64,000 nt of DNA from Deuterostichococcus epilithicus. Its lineage: Eukaryota > Chlorophyta > Trebouxiophyceae > Prasiolales > Stichococcaceae. Both the position numbers and the translations under genes were made by a program. The notes under the pieces were generated by a model, which did not search any database, was not told the DNA's origin, and was given only the letters and a program-made list of their open reading frames with translations. This document shows positions 32,901 through 45,536 of this stretch, piece by piece; within the stretch, counting starts at the first letter, position 1, and each line of letters starts with the position of its first letter. The stretch is taken from positions 2,666,001 to 2,730,000 of the forward strand of contig JAVTLE010000015.1 of assembly GCA_033439295.1 (NCBI GenBank), in the 5' to 3' direction.

Positions 32901-35253
32901 GAGGGTGCCCACCGCGGGAGCCCGCGCCGCTTCCGCTGCATCCAGCGCTGCCGCCAGCGCCGGCTGCCGCACGCGCGCTGCGCCCAGCCCCGCCATGGCT
33001 GCGTCGGCGCGCCGCCGCTGCTCCAGGGCCTCCCGCAGCAGCCGGTCACGCGTGCGCCGCTCGGCGCTGCCAGCCGCGCCTGGGTCGGCCTGTGCAGGGA
33101 GGCGGAGAAACCAGGTCAGGGGCTTCACGATGCACGAACGATGCGTTGCTGCCAGGCTCTTTCCGCCAAGCTGCACCCGAGACGGTGCGAGCCAGGTCGG
33201 CCAGGCCGGGCGCCTGACTTGATCCCCGAAGACTGCCATGTCTCCAATGTCTGACATTGCTGCAGCCGTCACAGCGGGTGCACACGCTGCTTCGGCCATT
33301 GCGGCGCACCTTGACAAACACGTCCAGCCACCGGCGCAGCGTCTGCAGGTGCCGCCCCGTCAGCAGCCGCTGCAGATCCAGTATGGTCTGCGCCAGCGCC
33401 GCGTCCACTGGCGCCGCCGGCGCTGGTGGCTGAGCTGCGCCTTCCACTCCTTCCTGTGCACATGCGTGCTGACAAACTCAGCCCGCTGGACGCCAGACCT
33501 GCAGCGGTGCAGCAGGCAGCGTTCGTGGCACGTCCTTGTTGCTGCGCAATGGGCTCGACCCCTTGGGCAGATCGCTGCGCTTCGTGCAGGCCCCTCACAG
33601 GGGTTCCCTTCCAAGCACCTGCCCGGCTGCTGGCAGATCATCGATGGCGTACGCCGAAAAGCCGGCGTCCTCGTCGTCCACATCTGCTTCGCCAGCACTC
33701 GCTTCGGCGTCCGTCCAGCCCATGTCCGCGTCCTCCGCCGCTGCTGTGGCGGAAGAAGCGGCAGGCGCCTCCGCAAGCGCCATGGCCTCCTCCTGCGGCA
33801 GAAGTGAGAGTCGTCCTACTTGACCAAACCAGCGATGTGTCTCGCAGCTGCGAAACTCTGATGGTGTCGCGTGATGCGCCGCGCTGCTGTTAGCTGGTTA
33901 CTGCTGCCAGTGAGCAGCAAATGCCTGTTGCCCAGCTGCGACAGTGCGTCACAGGCATCAGCCACGGCACGCTCAGGCACACGCCGCCCTGCCGGCCACG
34001 CCCGCTTGCGAAGCCACCGAGATCCACCGTGCTTCACAGGCCCCAGGGGGCGGCTGAGCCCGGTGGAAAGAAAGGCGCACCAGCTGCGCCAGCGTGGACG
34101 CCACCTCCGCCGACGTGGCCTCGTAGTCGCCCAGGATGCGGGTGTAAGCCTCGTTGGCCGCCGCCTGCTGGCGGGCGCGCTCCGCCGCGGCCCGCCCGGC
34201 GACCTCGGGGAAGTCGTACTTGAGCGTGTTTTTGAGGTAGTTGCAGCCCAGTGCCACCTGAACGGCAACGCCGAGTTCGGCCAACTGAGGGTTTGCGGAC
34301 TGGTGCAGTGGCACCGGATCATCAGCCTCTGCCTGGCTGCAGTCAGGGCGGCCAACCCGGTTCGATGTTCCGCCACCTGCATACACCATTCCAGACCAGC
34401 ACCACATGGGGGGACTCCGCCAACCCTGCTGCTGCCGGCGGCGGCACCCCAGTCACACGCCAGCCCTGGCGCCGACTGCTGCGTCTGCCTGCCCATCCCT
34501 TGCGCAGGGCTTGGCACAGGGCTTTGCGCAGGACCGTGCACAGGAGCACGGCAGGCCGGTCGCTCTGCGGCCCCGACGAGGCGGCTGCTTCCCTGACCCT
34601 TGGGGAAGCCGGAGAGCCCACCTGGTGGTACATGCCGCCGAACTTGTCGTTCCACGCCTCCAGCACCTCCAGGCCACGCTCCCGCAGGGTCGCGGCCGCC
34701 GCTTCAGGGCCCGGCAGCGGCGCCTCGTGGCGGTAGCCGATCGCCGCTACCAGGAAGGCTGTCAGCCGCGGCGCCAGCAGTCCCCGGAACACGCGCGAGC
34801 GCTGGAACAGCACGTCCGTCAGCTCCACCGCCAGCAGCCGCGTCTGTGCACACGAAGCGAGTCGCAGTGTCCACACATCCAGTCACTCAGATTTGGTGAC
34901 ACCGTCGCCATTTGTCCGGTGGCTTATCGGTTCAGAGCTCACACACCGATCGATCTCCCTTCCAGCTGCCAGGGCGCAGCTCTGAGCACCAGCAGTGAGC
35001 ACTAGCAGCAAGTGTGATCCAGACTGCCTTCAGAAGCATGCAGAGTGTGCCTGCTTGCCTGCGCGTGCGTCGCCTTGAGCGCCTCCGAAATGGCGTCAAA
35101 CGCGGTGCGCACGTTCGCCTCGTCCACCCGGCACATGCCCTTTATGTCGCGCAGCACGTCCGGATCCAGCGAGAACTGCCGCTTGTCGGTGGCCTTCTTC
35201 ACCAGCGCCTGCAGGCGCCGCTGCGCTGCAACATCCAGCAGCGGCTCCGCCAT
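29906..35253 (-). CDS. UVSSA-like: UVSSA-like transcription-coupled repair scaffold
   Basis: Exons (minus): 35059-35253, 34622-34843, 34081-34257, 33619-33792, 33310-33453, 32913-33089, 32614-32760, 32018-32272, 31742-31864, 31125-31245, 30337-30854, 29906-30058; 801 aa, phases consistent. Exons 1-3 form the N-terminal VHS/ENTH-like domain of UVSSA: LVKKATDKRQFSLDPDVL, VELTDVLFQRSRVFRGLL, VLEAWNDKFGGMYHQ, LGCNYLKNTLKYDF. Exon 9 (ISNHWGPVNHDAE) and exon 10 (MAVNHVPEYYM) match the DUF2043 region. UVSSA recruits TFIIH and stabilises CSB at stalled RNA polymerase II. The Cys-rich CPFHG-type zinc motif that should follow VPEY is not found; Pro/Ala-rich sequence follows instead. The end is basic (KRGQKRKGKQESLFGRLSKK). 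Intron 1 is GC-AG (CAG then GCAAGC). The gene is head to head with SRPRA. Exons 11 and 12 are less certain. Confidence 0.85.
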
Positions 35254-36083
35254 GCTGCGCTGGATGCGCTGAGTCTCTGTAGGACTGTTCCGGGCACGAA
35301 TGGCGAGGAGCGACTCTCAGGTCGGTGGCTGCCCTGGCGACCGCTGCGTGGAGAGTACTTTCGTCACGAATGTGATGGCATTCCGCTGTTCACAGACCTT
35401 CGTAGCAGTAACGTTGCAAAGCAGATCGCCACCTCCTTGCATCTGTCACGGGCTCCCTGCTGAATATTGAGAGTCGAGGTTCACTCTGCGCACAAGTTGG
35501 CGAATGGCGCAGCATGCGAAGCTGGGGGGAAGACGTTTACGAAGCTCAGGGTTTTGGACTTTACCATTTCGCAGCTCTTAGTACAATACTCACGGGGCAG
35601 TCATACAGTGTGTTGGACTGCCTTGCAAGGGGCCTCGCACTGCAGGCCCATATAACACAGCTGCAGGGTGCGTCTTGCATCGTATGCATTGTTTGCTTAC
35701 AACCGCGAAAGGTTGATTTGCACGTGGCACACGATGCGCTACCGCTGTGTAGCATGAAGAGCAATCGCAGGCCGCCTCGGGCAGTGATGATATGCATTCA
35801 ACACCCAAGGCTCATGCAACGAGGCTGCACAGGGCCTGCTCAGCCATTGTCGGGGGTGGAGCTCAGCAGAGGGATCTGACCCCTGGTCCCTGGCTTCCAC
35901 ATCGCTGAGGGTTCAGTTCCTCCTTGATCCTGACGGATGGGACATCGTGTGGTGTGAGTGTCGTACCCGGCACTGACTCTCGAGGGTGCAGTCCCCATTG
36001 ACCTCGCTGCACCTGATGTGCCGCGTGCGCAACTTCAGGGCAGGGCATAGCTTGTACAGCCGCTGGCTGGCGCCGCGGCCGCG
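35254..36083. promoter_or_regulatory. Divergent promoter region of UVSSA-like and SRPRA
   Basis: About 830 bases between two start codons pointing outwards. It is somewhat AT-richer in the middle (35450-35800). I found no coding exon or clear core element. Confidence 0.5.
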
Positions 36084-39000
36084 ATGCTGGACTACCTGGC
36101 CATCTTCACCAAGGGTGGTGCGCTGCTGTGGGCGTGGCAGCTGAGTGCGCTGCGGGGTGACCCGGTCGGCGCGCTTGTCCGCACCTGCCTGCTTGAGGAC
36201 CGCTCGGGCGAAAAGACGTTCGCCTACACGCCGCCGGGCGGCACGGGCGGCGGCTACACCGTCAAGTGGACCTTCCACAATGTGAGAGCCGCGAAAATGG
36301 TTTTCCGCGATGCTCATGGCCGTGGTAACTGCGGCGGAGCCCTGTCGACATGTACGACATGCAGCATGTGTGCTCATAGAAAGCGCAGGATACGACCTCG
36401 CAACCTGCGAGGGCCAAGTCTGTGCCTCCTGACACACGGCGGCTGATGCCAGTGGCTCGGCCGGCTCCTCACTTTCTTGTCTCCAGAAGTGCAACTTGTG
36501 ACCAGAAATGGTCGCCCCCCTCAACTCCAGACGTTGCATGCCAGACTGAAACCGTGATTGCAGAGAGCCCCGTGTGCGACTGGTCGGTTGTTATGTGTTC
36601 ACAGGCGCTGCAGCTGGTGGTGGTGGCGGTGCACGCCCGGGCGCTGAGCCTGCTGTACGTGGACCAGCTACTGGAGGAGGTCAAGCAGGTGGGCGCCTGC
36701 ACCCCAGCCTTGCATGACCTTGTCAAGAACACATAGTGGATAGCGCTCGCGTAGGCTGCTGCTGCCACACGCGAGCTAGCTGCTGGTGAGGACCAAGCAG
36801 ATGGATATCCGGAATATGAAACCTGGCTCACTCCAGAGATCCATGCGCTTGACTTCAAAACCAGCAGCTAGCTCTCGTGTGGCAGCAGCTGCACATCCTG
36901 AAATCCTCATGCTTGAAACCGTTGGGCTCAGTGCTGGCAAAACCTGGAACATGTCGTCAGGAAGGCACTGCACCGCATGCCGACCGGAAGCCCCGAAGCT
37001 GTTCCTATGACCCCAGGCGCCACCGCTGCCGTCCCTCAACCTGCCGTCCTGCAGGCATTCTGTTCATTCCGTAAAGCATGTCAGGTTCCAGAGACGAACG
37101 CCTTTCATGATGCAGGCTTTTGTGGTCAAGCACTACCAGCCGCACTTATACGAGTACCCCCAGTTTGACGCCGCCTTCCGCCGCATGCTGGCGAATGCCG
37201 AGGCGGCGGCCGAGGCGGCGCGCCGGCCAACCGCGGTGCAGTGGAAGGCGGGGCCGGCGGGCGCTGCGGCCAACGGCCGAAGAGTGGGTCGTGCTCGCCT
37301 GTGTTTCATCATCCTGATGCAGTGCTCGCTCATGCCCAGAAAGGTCGGACTGCTGATCTGGCCAGCCTCGAATGGCCAGGCGGGGGTGAGCTGGCACATC
37401 AGGCAGGCACTTGCGACTGTCTGACCGGCTGCAGCTGCGGCTGCAGCCCAGCGGCGCATTGCATGCACTGTCAGGGCTTGCGGCCAGGGCCCGATGCAGC
37501 TCCGAGCAGAACCTGCCCTGCTGTCGGGCGTGCTGGTGCCAGACCTGAGGGTTTGACGTCTTGTCGCGGCCGGATTGCACACGTGCGGGGTTATCAGTCG
37601 GCTCTGCACTCAATGCTTGCTTCGAGGCGGCAGATTGCAGAACTGGACTGTTGGGGCTTCGGCGTGGCGATCCGGCTGTGCGCTGTCAAACATGTTTCAC
37701 TGGGCAGAGGAACTGCACTTATTGGCTTGGGCTGGGGTGCCAGCCCACAGCGGCCCTTCAAGCTCATGATCCCAATGCTCAGCTGCTGCCTCACGGCAGG
37801 CTGCGCGGCAGACGGCGGCCGGCGACGGGCAAAGCAGCGAGAGCGGAGACGACGAGGATGGCAGCGATGAGGCGGGCCGGGACACTGGCGGGCAGCATGC
37901 CGCGAAGACCGCTGCTGGCAAGCTGGCACACATGGCTCTGCAGGTGGAGGCCGCAACCTCGTCGTGGACCACACCCTCTGCTTGCAACACGCTAATTTGC
38001 AGGGGCGTGCCCCAGCACAGCCGGCAGTTTACCTGCCCCTGCCGCCCGTTGCTCTGAGCCATTGCTGTCGGAGGGACTGTCGCATGGCGTGACGCTCCAC
38101 TCCTGAACCCCGAGAACAGCGTGTCCCTGCTGCTGCACACTCCATAGCAGCATGGTGAAGCACTGACGAACGCACCCTACAGGACGATGCGCCGTCCTCT
38201 GGCGCCTCCTCTGGTGCCGAGACCACCAGCGCCGAGCGCGGCGCTGGCGCGCCAGCAGCCGGCGGCAAGGCCGACACGGCGTTCGACACCAGCGCACTCG
38301 GCAAGCGGCTGGGGCGGCGGCGCCCGGGCCTGGGCCGGGGCGGCGCCAAGCCGCCGGAGCCGGCGGCAAATGGCAGCCCCTCGAAGGACGATTCGAAGAA
38401 GCCCAAGAAGAAGGTGCCCCATTTGAGGCCGTGTTTCACATTGCCTGTCTGCCAGCGAGGTACCGGTGGGTTGGCGGCAAATTCTGCACGGCCGCAGCAT
38501 GCACGCCCTCCGAGCTCATCTCGCCAACGCCTGTCCCTGCCAAGGGCTGCACGGCCTCGTAAGCTTGTTAGGTGCATCGCATATCCAGCTATATGGGCAT
38601 GTAATGAGTCGAGATTTGATCTGCATGGCAACCGTGCCATACATTGTGCGGGCCACCGGCACAGCATGCTGCGAGTACCCTCGGAACTTGACTCAGCACC
38701 TGGCTGTCACAGGAGGCGCGCACCTGGGATGACGCCAAGGGCAAAGCCAAGGACCTGGACTTTTCTGCGGAGCCCAATGGCAGCGCTGCGGATGTCAAGG
38801 GAAGCGGGAAGCAGCTAGACCTGGGCGCCAGCCTCGTGGATGCCGCTGACGCCGCCTCCGACGACAACTTTTCCGAGGTGTGTTCTTTGAAGACCCTGTA
38901 TGCAGACAGCGGATGTCGGGTAGGGAAGAACCTGCGGCAAACGGTTATCCGCCATTTGTAGTAGGCATTGGTGCACCGCCTGAGCAGCGGCAATTTCACG

Positions 39001-42000
39001 ATACACCACAATCGAGTCTGGGACGAGGGCAACATTCACTGCCTCAGCCGTATTCCATCTCATGTAAGGCCTAGGTCCTGCCTACACGCAAGTCACACGC
39101 TGCCACCGGCAAGGCATTCGTGCAGGCTGTGCATGACACCTTGCCTGCAGGCGGTGCTCATTGCATGTGCACATCGGCTGCAAATGATTCCATGTACAGC
39201 ATCCTTCAAGGTCCTGGCCTCCCTCTTCAGGACATTTCACAAGGATTGGCGGGCAGGCACAGTGGCAGCAGCGGCCCACCAAACACTGACATGAGCGCGT
39301 ATCTATTCATTTGGGGCAAGGATGTCAGTCATACACCTGCCATCAGGGGCCGCCTACCATCATCTACGTTGCATATGTCATCCCCGAGCGGCACAGACAA
39401 TGGGAGCCCTGTCGAGAATGGAGCAGCTCGGCGTCCGCTGCAAGGGGTGCCCTGTATATCGCTCTTTCTCAGCAGCTGAACATTCTTGGATTTGCTAAGG
39501 CTGCACGTCTTGAGGTGTTTCAAGACATGCCACCAGTGCATCATGCAGCCGCAACGGTCGCAAAACTGGAAGCACCTTCAAGAGGGGCACTGCCGCGTCA
39601 GCAAGCTGTTCGTCCGTACGTGTCCTCAAGGTCCAGGTGTGCCTCCCGGGTGCCCCAGGGACATTCTGTCCCCGTGCCACACCACAAACCTGTGCCATAC
39701 CTGCTGCAGGGCGATGAGGAGGCGCTCGGGGCAAGCGCCGGGAGCGGCGCAGACACGAAGGGCTGCCCGAGATCCAGTCTCAGGTCACAAGCAGGCACGA
39801 GTGGTCATCAGACGGGTGCCGACTCTCTTGCCTCTGTGCTCAGGACGAGGACGCGCTTGCGGCCGGCGGCGCCGGCGCCGGGAAGGGCGGCTTCCTGTCC
39901 ACCTTTGTGCGCAGCCTGGGCGTCAGCGTGGTCGGCACGGGCGCGCTCACCGCGGAGGACATCGCTCCTGCGCTGGAGGCGCTGCGGCGCAAGCTCATGG
40001 AACGCAACGTCGCGTCGGAGATCGCCGACAAGTGAGTGCGGGGGTTGCTCTCTCAGATGTCTCCCTAAAATCATCATGATGTTGGTATCTTCAAGCACAG
40101 TGCCTGCGCTCGAGGCGCCTCGCAGCAAGCTCAAGGTGCGCAGCATCGCTGCAGAAAACCTGTGTCAAGCGTGGTGCCCTATGGTGTTCCATCGCAACAG
40201 CCTGAGCTGGCCTTGAACATTTAGCGGTGGCTGCTGCTGCACCGTGCGTTCACATTTCATGCTCCAAGATGTCCAAGAAGGAAGTTCATTTGACTGTGAG
40301 CAGCCGTGGGGCTGCCACTGCGCGCTTGGAAACACCAGGGTAGCGGGACATGATTGCCCGCTGGTGGTCGATCCCGTTACTGAGAGCCAGACAACGAATG
40401 AAATGGTGGAAGACAGCGCTGCTGGCAGTGCGGGCCTTCAACGTGTGGACACCACCTGCAAAGAGAGGAGTCAGCATAGTGCTGCCTGTCTGGCCAGGAC
40501 ATCTTGGGACGTCCCTGCAGTCCTGATAAGAGCTTTTAGGCTGGTGCAGCGCTGCATGGTCTCTCGCAAAGCCTGGTGCTGGCAGCTCAGGGTTTGGCGA
40601 GTAAGGGTGTGGCGCTGCACTGCTCCGCTCCCTGTCCCTGTGCTGCAGGATGGTAGTCCGTGTGTGCGGCAGACTCTGATGCGCATTTCAGACTGGTCAC
40701 CGTACCGCATACAGTGGCCCTTGGTTTGTCCACAAGCGCAAGACGATTGGCATGTGAGCCTGCCTGTGCCGCAGAGTGGTGGGCTGTGTGGCCCGCGGGC
40801 TGAAGGGGCGGGCGCTGGGCTTGCTGGCTCCATTCCATCACCAGCTCAACACCAAGTCACCAACTCGAAGCGACAGTTCCGCCGCCGGGCGGTGGACAGC
40901 GTTTAGGAGGGCTGCAGGGGCGGGCGCCGGCTGCTGACTCAAGTCAGCCTCGTGCCACAAGCATCATCAGACTCCATGGACTAACGCTGCAGCTGTCAGA
41001 AAAGCTACAGGGTGGTGGACAGCATGCGCGGCTGGCTGGAGGGCTAGGCGCTGGGGTCGCTGACTCGAGTCAGCTTCGTCCCAGAAGCTTCATCACATTC
41101 CCTGTACAACCCTGCTCTCTCCTGCACTACAGGGTAGTGGACAGCGTGCGCGGCGGGCTGGAGGGCCAGGCGCTGGGGTCGCTGACGCGGGTGTCGACGG
41201 CGGTGCGGGCGGCGGTGGAGGCGGCACTAACACGAATCCTGACACCCAAGCGCTCCATCGACATCCTGCGGGAGGTGAGCGCTGCTGGCAGCAGTTCGTC
41301 AGCGACCCTCTGCACGCGGCTTTGCCGTCCAGGCGACTGAAGCACGTCCTGGGCTCAGGGCGCTGGCCTTCCTCACGCCCATGTGGGAGTCGCGACTCTG
41401 GCGTGTTGAAACGTGGATGTGTTGAAGCGTGGATGTGTAGAAGCGTTGGAAGGAGGTTTTCTCGGATGGGGTAGCCGTCATGGGGTTGCGGCAGGTCCGT
41501 CAGCGCCTGAGGTGGTCTCGAGCATGGAGGGGCCACGGCCGCTGCGTGGGTGCCATGCCGAGTGCTTCACAAACGTCCTGTGACAGCTATGCAGCCAGCT
41601 GCAGGAACCTGCATGCAAGCGTGTTCCAGAAGGCTGCCCAAATATGCCATGTACAAGAGGTTGACGTGCTACAATGCCTGTGCGCACGTCGACATGGCCG
41701 GAAGAGGGGAGCTTGCAGTCTCGTCCGTGAGCCGAGCTGGATCTGGCTGGCAGCTGCGGGCCGTGCGCCTAAGCGCAGACGCAGCTCCCCTCGTGCAGCA
41801 CGGTCCGTGCGCACAGGCATCCCAAGACCCGCGAGCCAACAACTGGCTGTCAGCAAGGCAGTTCGACGTTCTTTGCTGACGCCAGTCGAAATGGCTGCAC
41901 AAGGAAAAGGCAAATTGCTGTCGAGGCCTCGAGACTCGTACAGAGGCATCTCCGCAGCCGAAAATTCCTCAGTTCCTCAGAGGTCTGTCCTGTGCGACCC

Positions 42001-44576
42001 TGCGCCCGGTCGAGTGCAAGCGTCGCACACATGCGGGCAGCCCTGCAATATCGTCTGCGGTGGCATCCATACCGCGCATTTGACACCCCTGCTTTCGCCT
42101 CAATCATGCTGTCCTGCCCCCGCAGGCACGGGGGCGGCGCAGACGCGCGGGCAGCTCTCACCTCCGTGGTTCAGGAGTTGCCAACTTCCAGGCCTGAGGT
42201 CGATCCTGCGCCCTGCTGTTTCCCAGGTGCGGGCAGCGCAGGCGCGCGGGCGGCCGTACACCATCGTCTTCGTCGGCGTCAACGGCGTCGGCAAGTCCAC
42301 CAACCTGGCCAAGATCGCCTACTGGCTGCTGCAGAACGACGTCAAGGTGAATGACTACATGTACCGTTTTTTCGCATTTTCATGCAACCATCCAATTCTA
42401 TTGCAGCTCAAGCAAGGCCACTGCTTTTCGCCAAGATTGCATACTGTACGGTTCAGGCCAATGCCAAGGTGGTCGTGCAGGTTGCAGAGAATGCAAGCCT
42501 TGCGATTCGCGACGCTGTACGCCCGGCGGAGCAGGCTGCCTGTCCGCTGCCGGGATGCAGCAGCTTACTCGTAGTCGGATGTCTTTCATGCCTTTTCCAA
42601 CAGAGTTGCTCCTTTTCTCTGCCAAAGCGCTCCGCTACAACCCCCCGCACGCCGCGTGTCGCGGCGCTGGCGTGCATTGCAGCAAGCGGCAAGATTTGCA
42701 CCTGGTGCACCTGCTCGGCAGCTGCTCAGCACCCTTGTAACCTCTTGCCTGCGCGGTGAGACCGTAATGCCCTTTTGCGCTATCGGCTTCGACCACTCTT
42801 TCATTCTCGGAGCTGCCTCGTCTCGTGTGCTGTCCGCCAGGCGCTCATTGCGGCGTCCGCCGGTTACCACTCTGGCGCCATGGAGCAGCCAAAGACGCAG
42901 TGCTGGCGGCGGGGGTGCCGCTTTACGACCCAAAAAATAAGATCCTTTTGACCCTGCCCAATGTCCTGTATAGGTTCTCATCGCCGCGTGCGACACCTTC
43001 CGCTCGGGCGCGGTGGAGCAGCTCAAGACGCACTGCTCGCGGCTGGGGGTGCCGCTGTACGAGAAGGGGTACGAGAAGGACCCGGCGCGCGTGGCGGCAG
43101 AGGCCATCAAGCAGGCCGCCCGCACCGGCTGCGACGCCGTGCTGGTGGACACCGCCGGTGGGTCTGTCGACCTATTTTTTGTGCTAGAGATGAAGATATG
43201 CTTGGGATCATTTGGAAACACCAGCAAATGCTGCGGAGGCCATTAAGCAGGCCGAAGCGCACCGGCCGCGACGCTCGCACATACTACAGAAACATACGTC
43301 TGCTGTGCACAGTTTTACAGACGTTTACGTCTGTAGGCAAGCAGACACAGCCGGTAGGCTCGCCACTCAGTTGCTCGCCTCCACGCACAAGGACTCTCGG
43401 TGCTGCTGCACTTTCGAGTGTTGAGCATGGGGCGGTGCACCAGCACATAGCAGGAGGCAGCAGGCTGTTCAACCCAGCATTGGTCACACTGCCGGCGCCC
43501 TACGAGCCCTGCGCAAAGCCCTCGCTGTACCGCCTCGCCGACTGCCTGCAGGATACTCTGAGCTGCCGATGTGGTGCTGACGCGGACCCTTGCTCCCCAG
43601 TCCTGCGCCAGCAGCCGTCGCCACCCCCACACGCCCGCGCCTCCCTCCGCAGGCCGCATGCAAGACAATGAGCCGCTGATGCGCGCGCTCAGCAGCCTCA
43701 TCGTCACCAACCGGGCATACTCCTGCCGCCGGGTCCACAACCAGTCTCCATGTTGTGTCACTTCACTTCCGTGCACCCCTCCGCAGGCCGCATGCAGGAT
43801 AACGAGCCGCTGATGCGCGCGCTGAGCAGCCTCATCGTCACCAACTCGCCGGACCTGGTGCTGTTCGTGGGGGAGGCGCTCGTCGGCAACGATGCCGTGG
43901 ACCAGCTGTCCAAGTTCAGCTCCCGGCTGGCGGACCTCGCCACGGGGCCGGGCGAGCCGCACACCGTGGACGGCATCGTGCTGACCAAGATGGACGCCAT
44001 CGACGACAAGGTGGGGGCTGTACTGTTTGGAGCTTCAGGGTCGTTGCAGATTGCGGCAGCAGGGCGCCAGCATCCAAGACGGCAGGGGACATTCGTGTAA
44101 GTCAAAGCAGCTACTGCCGCCGCTGCCGTCTGCGGTCTTGGACCAACAATACATGCCGCCATGGCCCGCCGCCACTAGGCATGAAACGATGCTGTGACTG
44201 CCACCATACCGCTGGGAGTGCTCCTGCAGGCCGCTGGTCTTTGGGGTGATATCGCCGGTTGCTGTCAGGCCGAACCCCACGCTCGTCACGGTGAACACCA
44301 GCTTTAGGATACACCGGTGACACTTGGCATGCTACAATTTCTAGCATTCGCCTGCCACCGGATGCGTGCGGCGGTCATGGTGGTTCAGTGGACCGGGAGT
44401 CGACAGCTGACATTCAATTGGTCTCAGCCTGTGCCATTTGTGCCTGCCAGGTGGGCGCTGCTCTCAGCATGGTGTACACCAGCGGCGCGCCGATCATGTT
44501 CTGCGGCGTGGGCCAGACCTACGTGGACCTGCGCCGCCTCAATGTCAAGTCCGTGGTGCACTCGCTGCTCAAGTGA
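36084..44576 (+). CDS. SRPRA: Signal recognition particle receptor subunit alpha
   Basis: Exons 36084-36281, 36605-36688, 37116-37283, 37800-37943, 38183-38413, 38713-38877, 39844-40031, 41133-41274, 42227-42346, 42974-43157, 43787-44010 and 44451-44576 give 657 aa, close to the animal length (638), with every phase agreeing. The N-terminal SRX longin domain ([31 protein letters not shown]) binds the beta subunit. A charged linker with KKPKKK follows, then the helical N domain ([20 protein letters not shown]) and the GTPase: P loop [25 protein letters not shown] split by an intron, TKMD and GVGQTYVDL. It is the ER docking protein for SRP-bound ribosomes. The large introns contain several relic copies of exons 8 to 11 and a MITE-like hairpin. 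Confidence 0.97.
36758..36889. mobile_element. MITE-like 132-bp element with 30-bp terminal inverted repeats
   Basis: Arm 36758-36787 (GCTGCTGCCACACGCGAGCT...) pairs with 36860-36889 with one mismatch in 30. The 72-base middle is AT-richer and has no open frame. It lies in SRPRA intron 2. I saw no clear target-site duplication, so the mobile-element call is tentative; it could be a simple inverted duplication. Confidence 0.45.
40775..41195 (+). repeat. Tandem array of about 120-bp units ending in SRPRA exon 8
   Basis: Units start near 40775, 40887, 41011 and 41133; each begins after an acceptor-like or pyrimidine-rich stretch and contains a version of GGTGGACAGCGTGCGCGG...GGCGCTGGGGTCGCTGAC. 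Only the last unit keeps an open frame and continues into the functional exon 8 ([18 protein letters not shown]). The upstream units carry in-frame stops and are relic exon fragments. Confidence 0.75.
42430..42478 (+). repeat. Relic copy of the 3' end of SRPRA exon 9
   Basis: CGCCAAGATTGCATACTG...CCAAGGTGGTC aligns with GGCCAAGATCGCCTACTG...TCAAGGTGAAT at the end of exon 9, including the donor; roughly two thirds of bases match. It lies about 80 bases into the following intron. Confidence 0.55.
42841..42943 (+). repeat. Relic copy of the 5' half of SRPRA exon 10
   Basis: After a CCAG, GCGCTCATTGCGGCG... follows the true exon start GTTCTCATCGCCGCG... at 42974 for about 100 bases, including GGCGCCATGGAGCAGCC against GGCGCGGTGGAGCAGCT. 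The frame is broken, so it cannot replace the real exon. Confidence 0.65.
43222..43275 (+). repeat. Relic copy of the 3' half of SRPRA exon 10
   Basis: GCGGAGGCCATTAAGCAGGC and the following GCGCACCGGCCGCGACGC match GCAGAGGCCATCAAGCAGGC and the following CGCACCGGCTGCGACGCC near 43088-43138. Together with the copy at 42841 it brackets exon 10 with duplicated halves. Confidence 0.6.
43653..43711 (+). repeat. Near-identical copy of the 5' part of SRPRA exon 11
   Basis: The 59 bases after a CCTCCGCAG match exon 11 from 43787 with four differences, all synonymous (CAG/CAA, GAT/GAC, AAC/AAT, CTG/CTC). The acceptor is duplicated too. There is no matching donor after the copy, so splicing to it would not give the normal protein. 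Confidence 0.85.
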
Positions 44577-45536
44577 GGCGGCGCCGCATTAACAGCCGCC
44601 GGCTGCAGCGGCGGCACTGTGGCGATCAGCTGGCTGGCTGGCAGTGGGCCGGCTGGCGGCTGGCGGTGGTGGCGGCAATCGTTCAAGGGGCTGGTGTTAA
44701 TGGCGGGCAGGAAGGTGCTGTCGGGGTCTGGTGCCCGCCGTAGGTCGCGCCGGAACGCGGGAGCCTGAAGCTGACTGGTTACTGGCGCAAGCTGCAGCGG
44801 GCTAGCGTGGTCTGGTGTGATTGGTGCGTGCGCGATTTTGCTGGAATTTGCGCATGTCGCGCGTCACGGGTTCGATTTATATTCGCCTATGGACGTATCA
44901 CCTCGCACGACATGCTCGCAGTGGCTCAGAGCACGTGCAGCTTCAGCCTGAATCGGTAGTCTACTACTCAAATCCGTATTCGAGCATCCACACATGGAAC
45001 AGCAGCACCACAAACCGCCTCCTCGACAGCAGCCAGTCCTGCAACAGCATGTGTGTATTGGGCGTCCTCTTGTAGCATTCCACCTGTGTCCGCCATGGAC
45101 AGCACCAGGCTTGGCATGCAGTGCAGGGCTGGAGGCTTGAAACAACATGCAAGTCTTGAACTCGCATGGTGCGCAGGCGCTGCTCGCACGCTACATTTGT
45201 AGCTGTAGAGATGCACGGCCGGTGAGCAAATGCGATAGACCCGATCCCGAATGAGGTCGGCTGACCTGACATAGGAGCGTCAGCAATCGAACACAACTAG
45301 CCTCAAGCCAGGGGCAGCATTCTCATGTGCAGAGGTATGGCAGTATCAACAACATCGAGCTGAGCTGAAGCTACTGCGAGACGGGCTCTTGGCATACAAA
45401 TGCCCCAGTTGATCTCTGATGTGGTTACGCTCGCCGGCTGTGTGTCAGCGCCCGCGCACGCCTTGAATATCCTCTCGCTGTGCACCAGCTGTTTGCCCAA
45501 ACCTGAGGAACTGTTGTTGCCGATTGATCCCCAAAA
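44577..45536. other. Convergent intergenic region, no gene seen
   Basis: This lies between the SRPRA stop and the stop of the unknown minus-strand gene. A minus-strand open stretch at 45303-45490 looks weakly coding (LVHSERIFKACAGADTQPAS), but its phase does not join the gene next door. No named element was recognised. Confidence 0.4.

Noticed and set aside
44860-44890. GGTTCGATT-type tRNA T-loop look-alike
   Set aside because: No acceptor stem, D arm or anticodon arm can be placed around it. No other tRNA or rRNA candidate was found.
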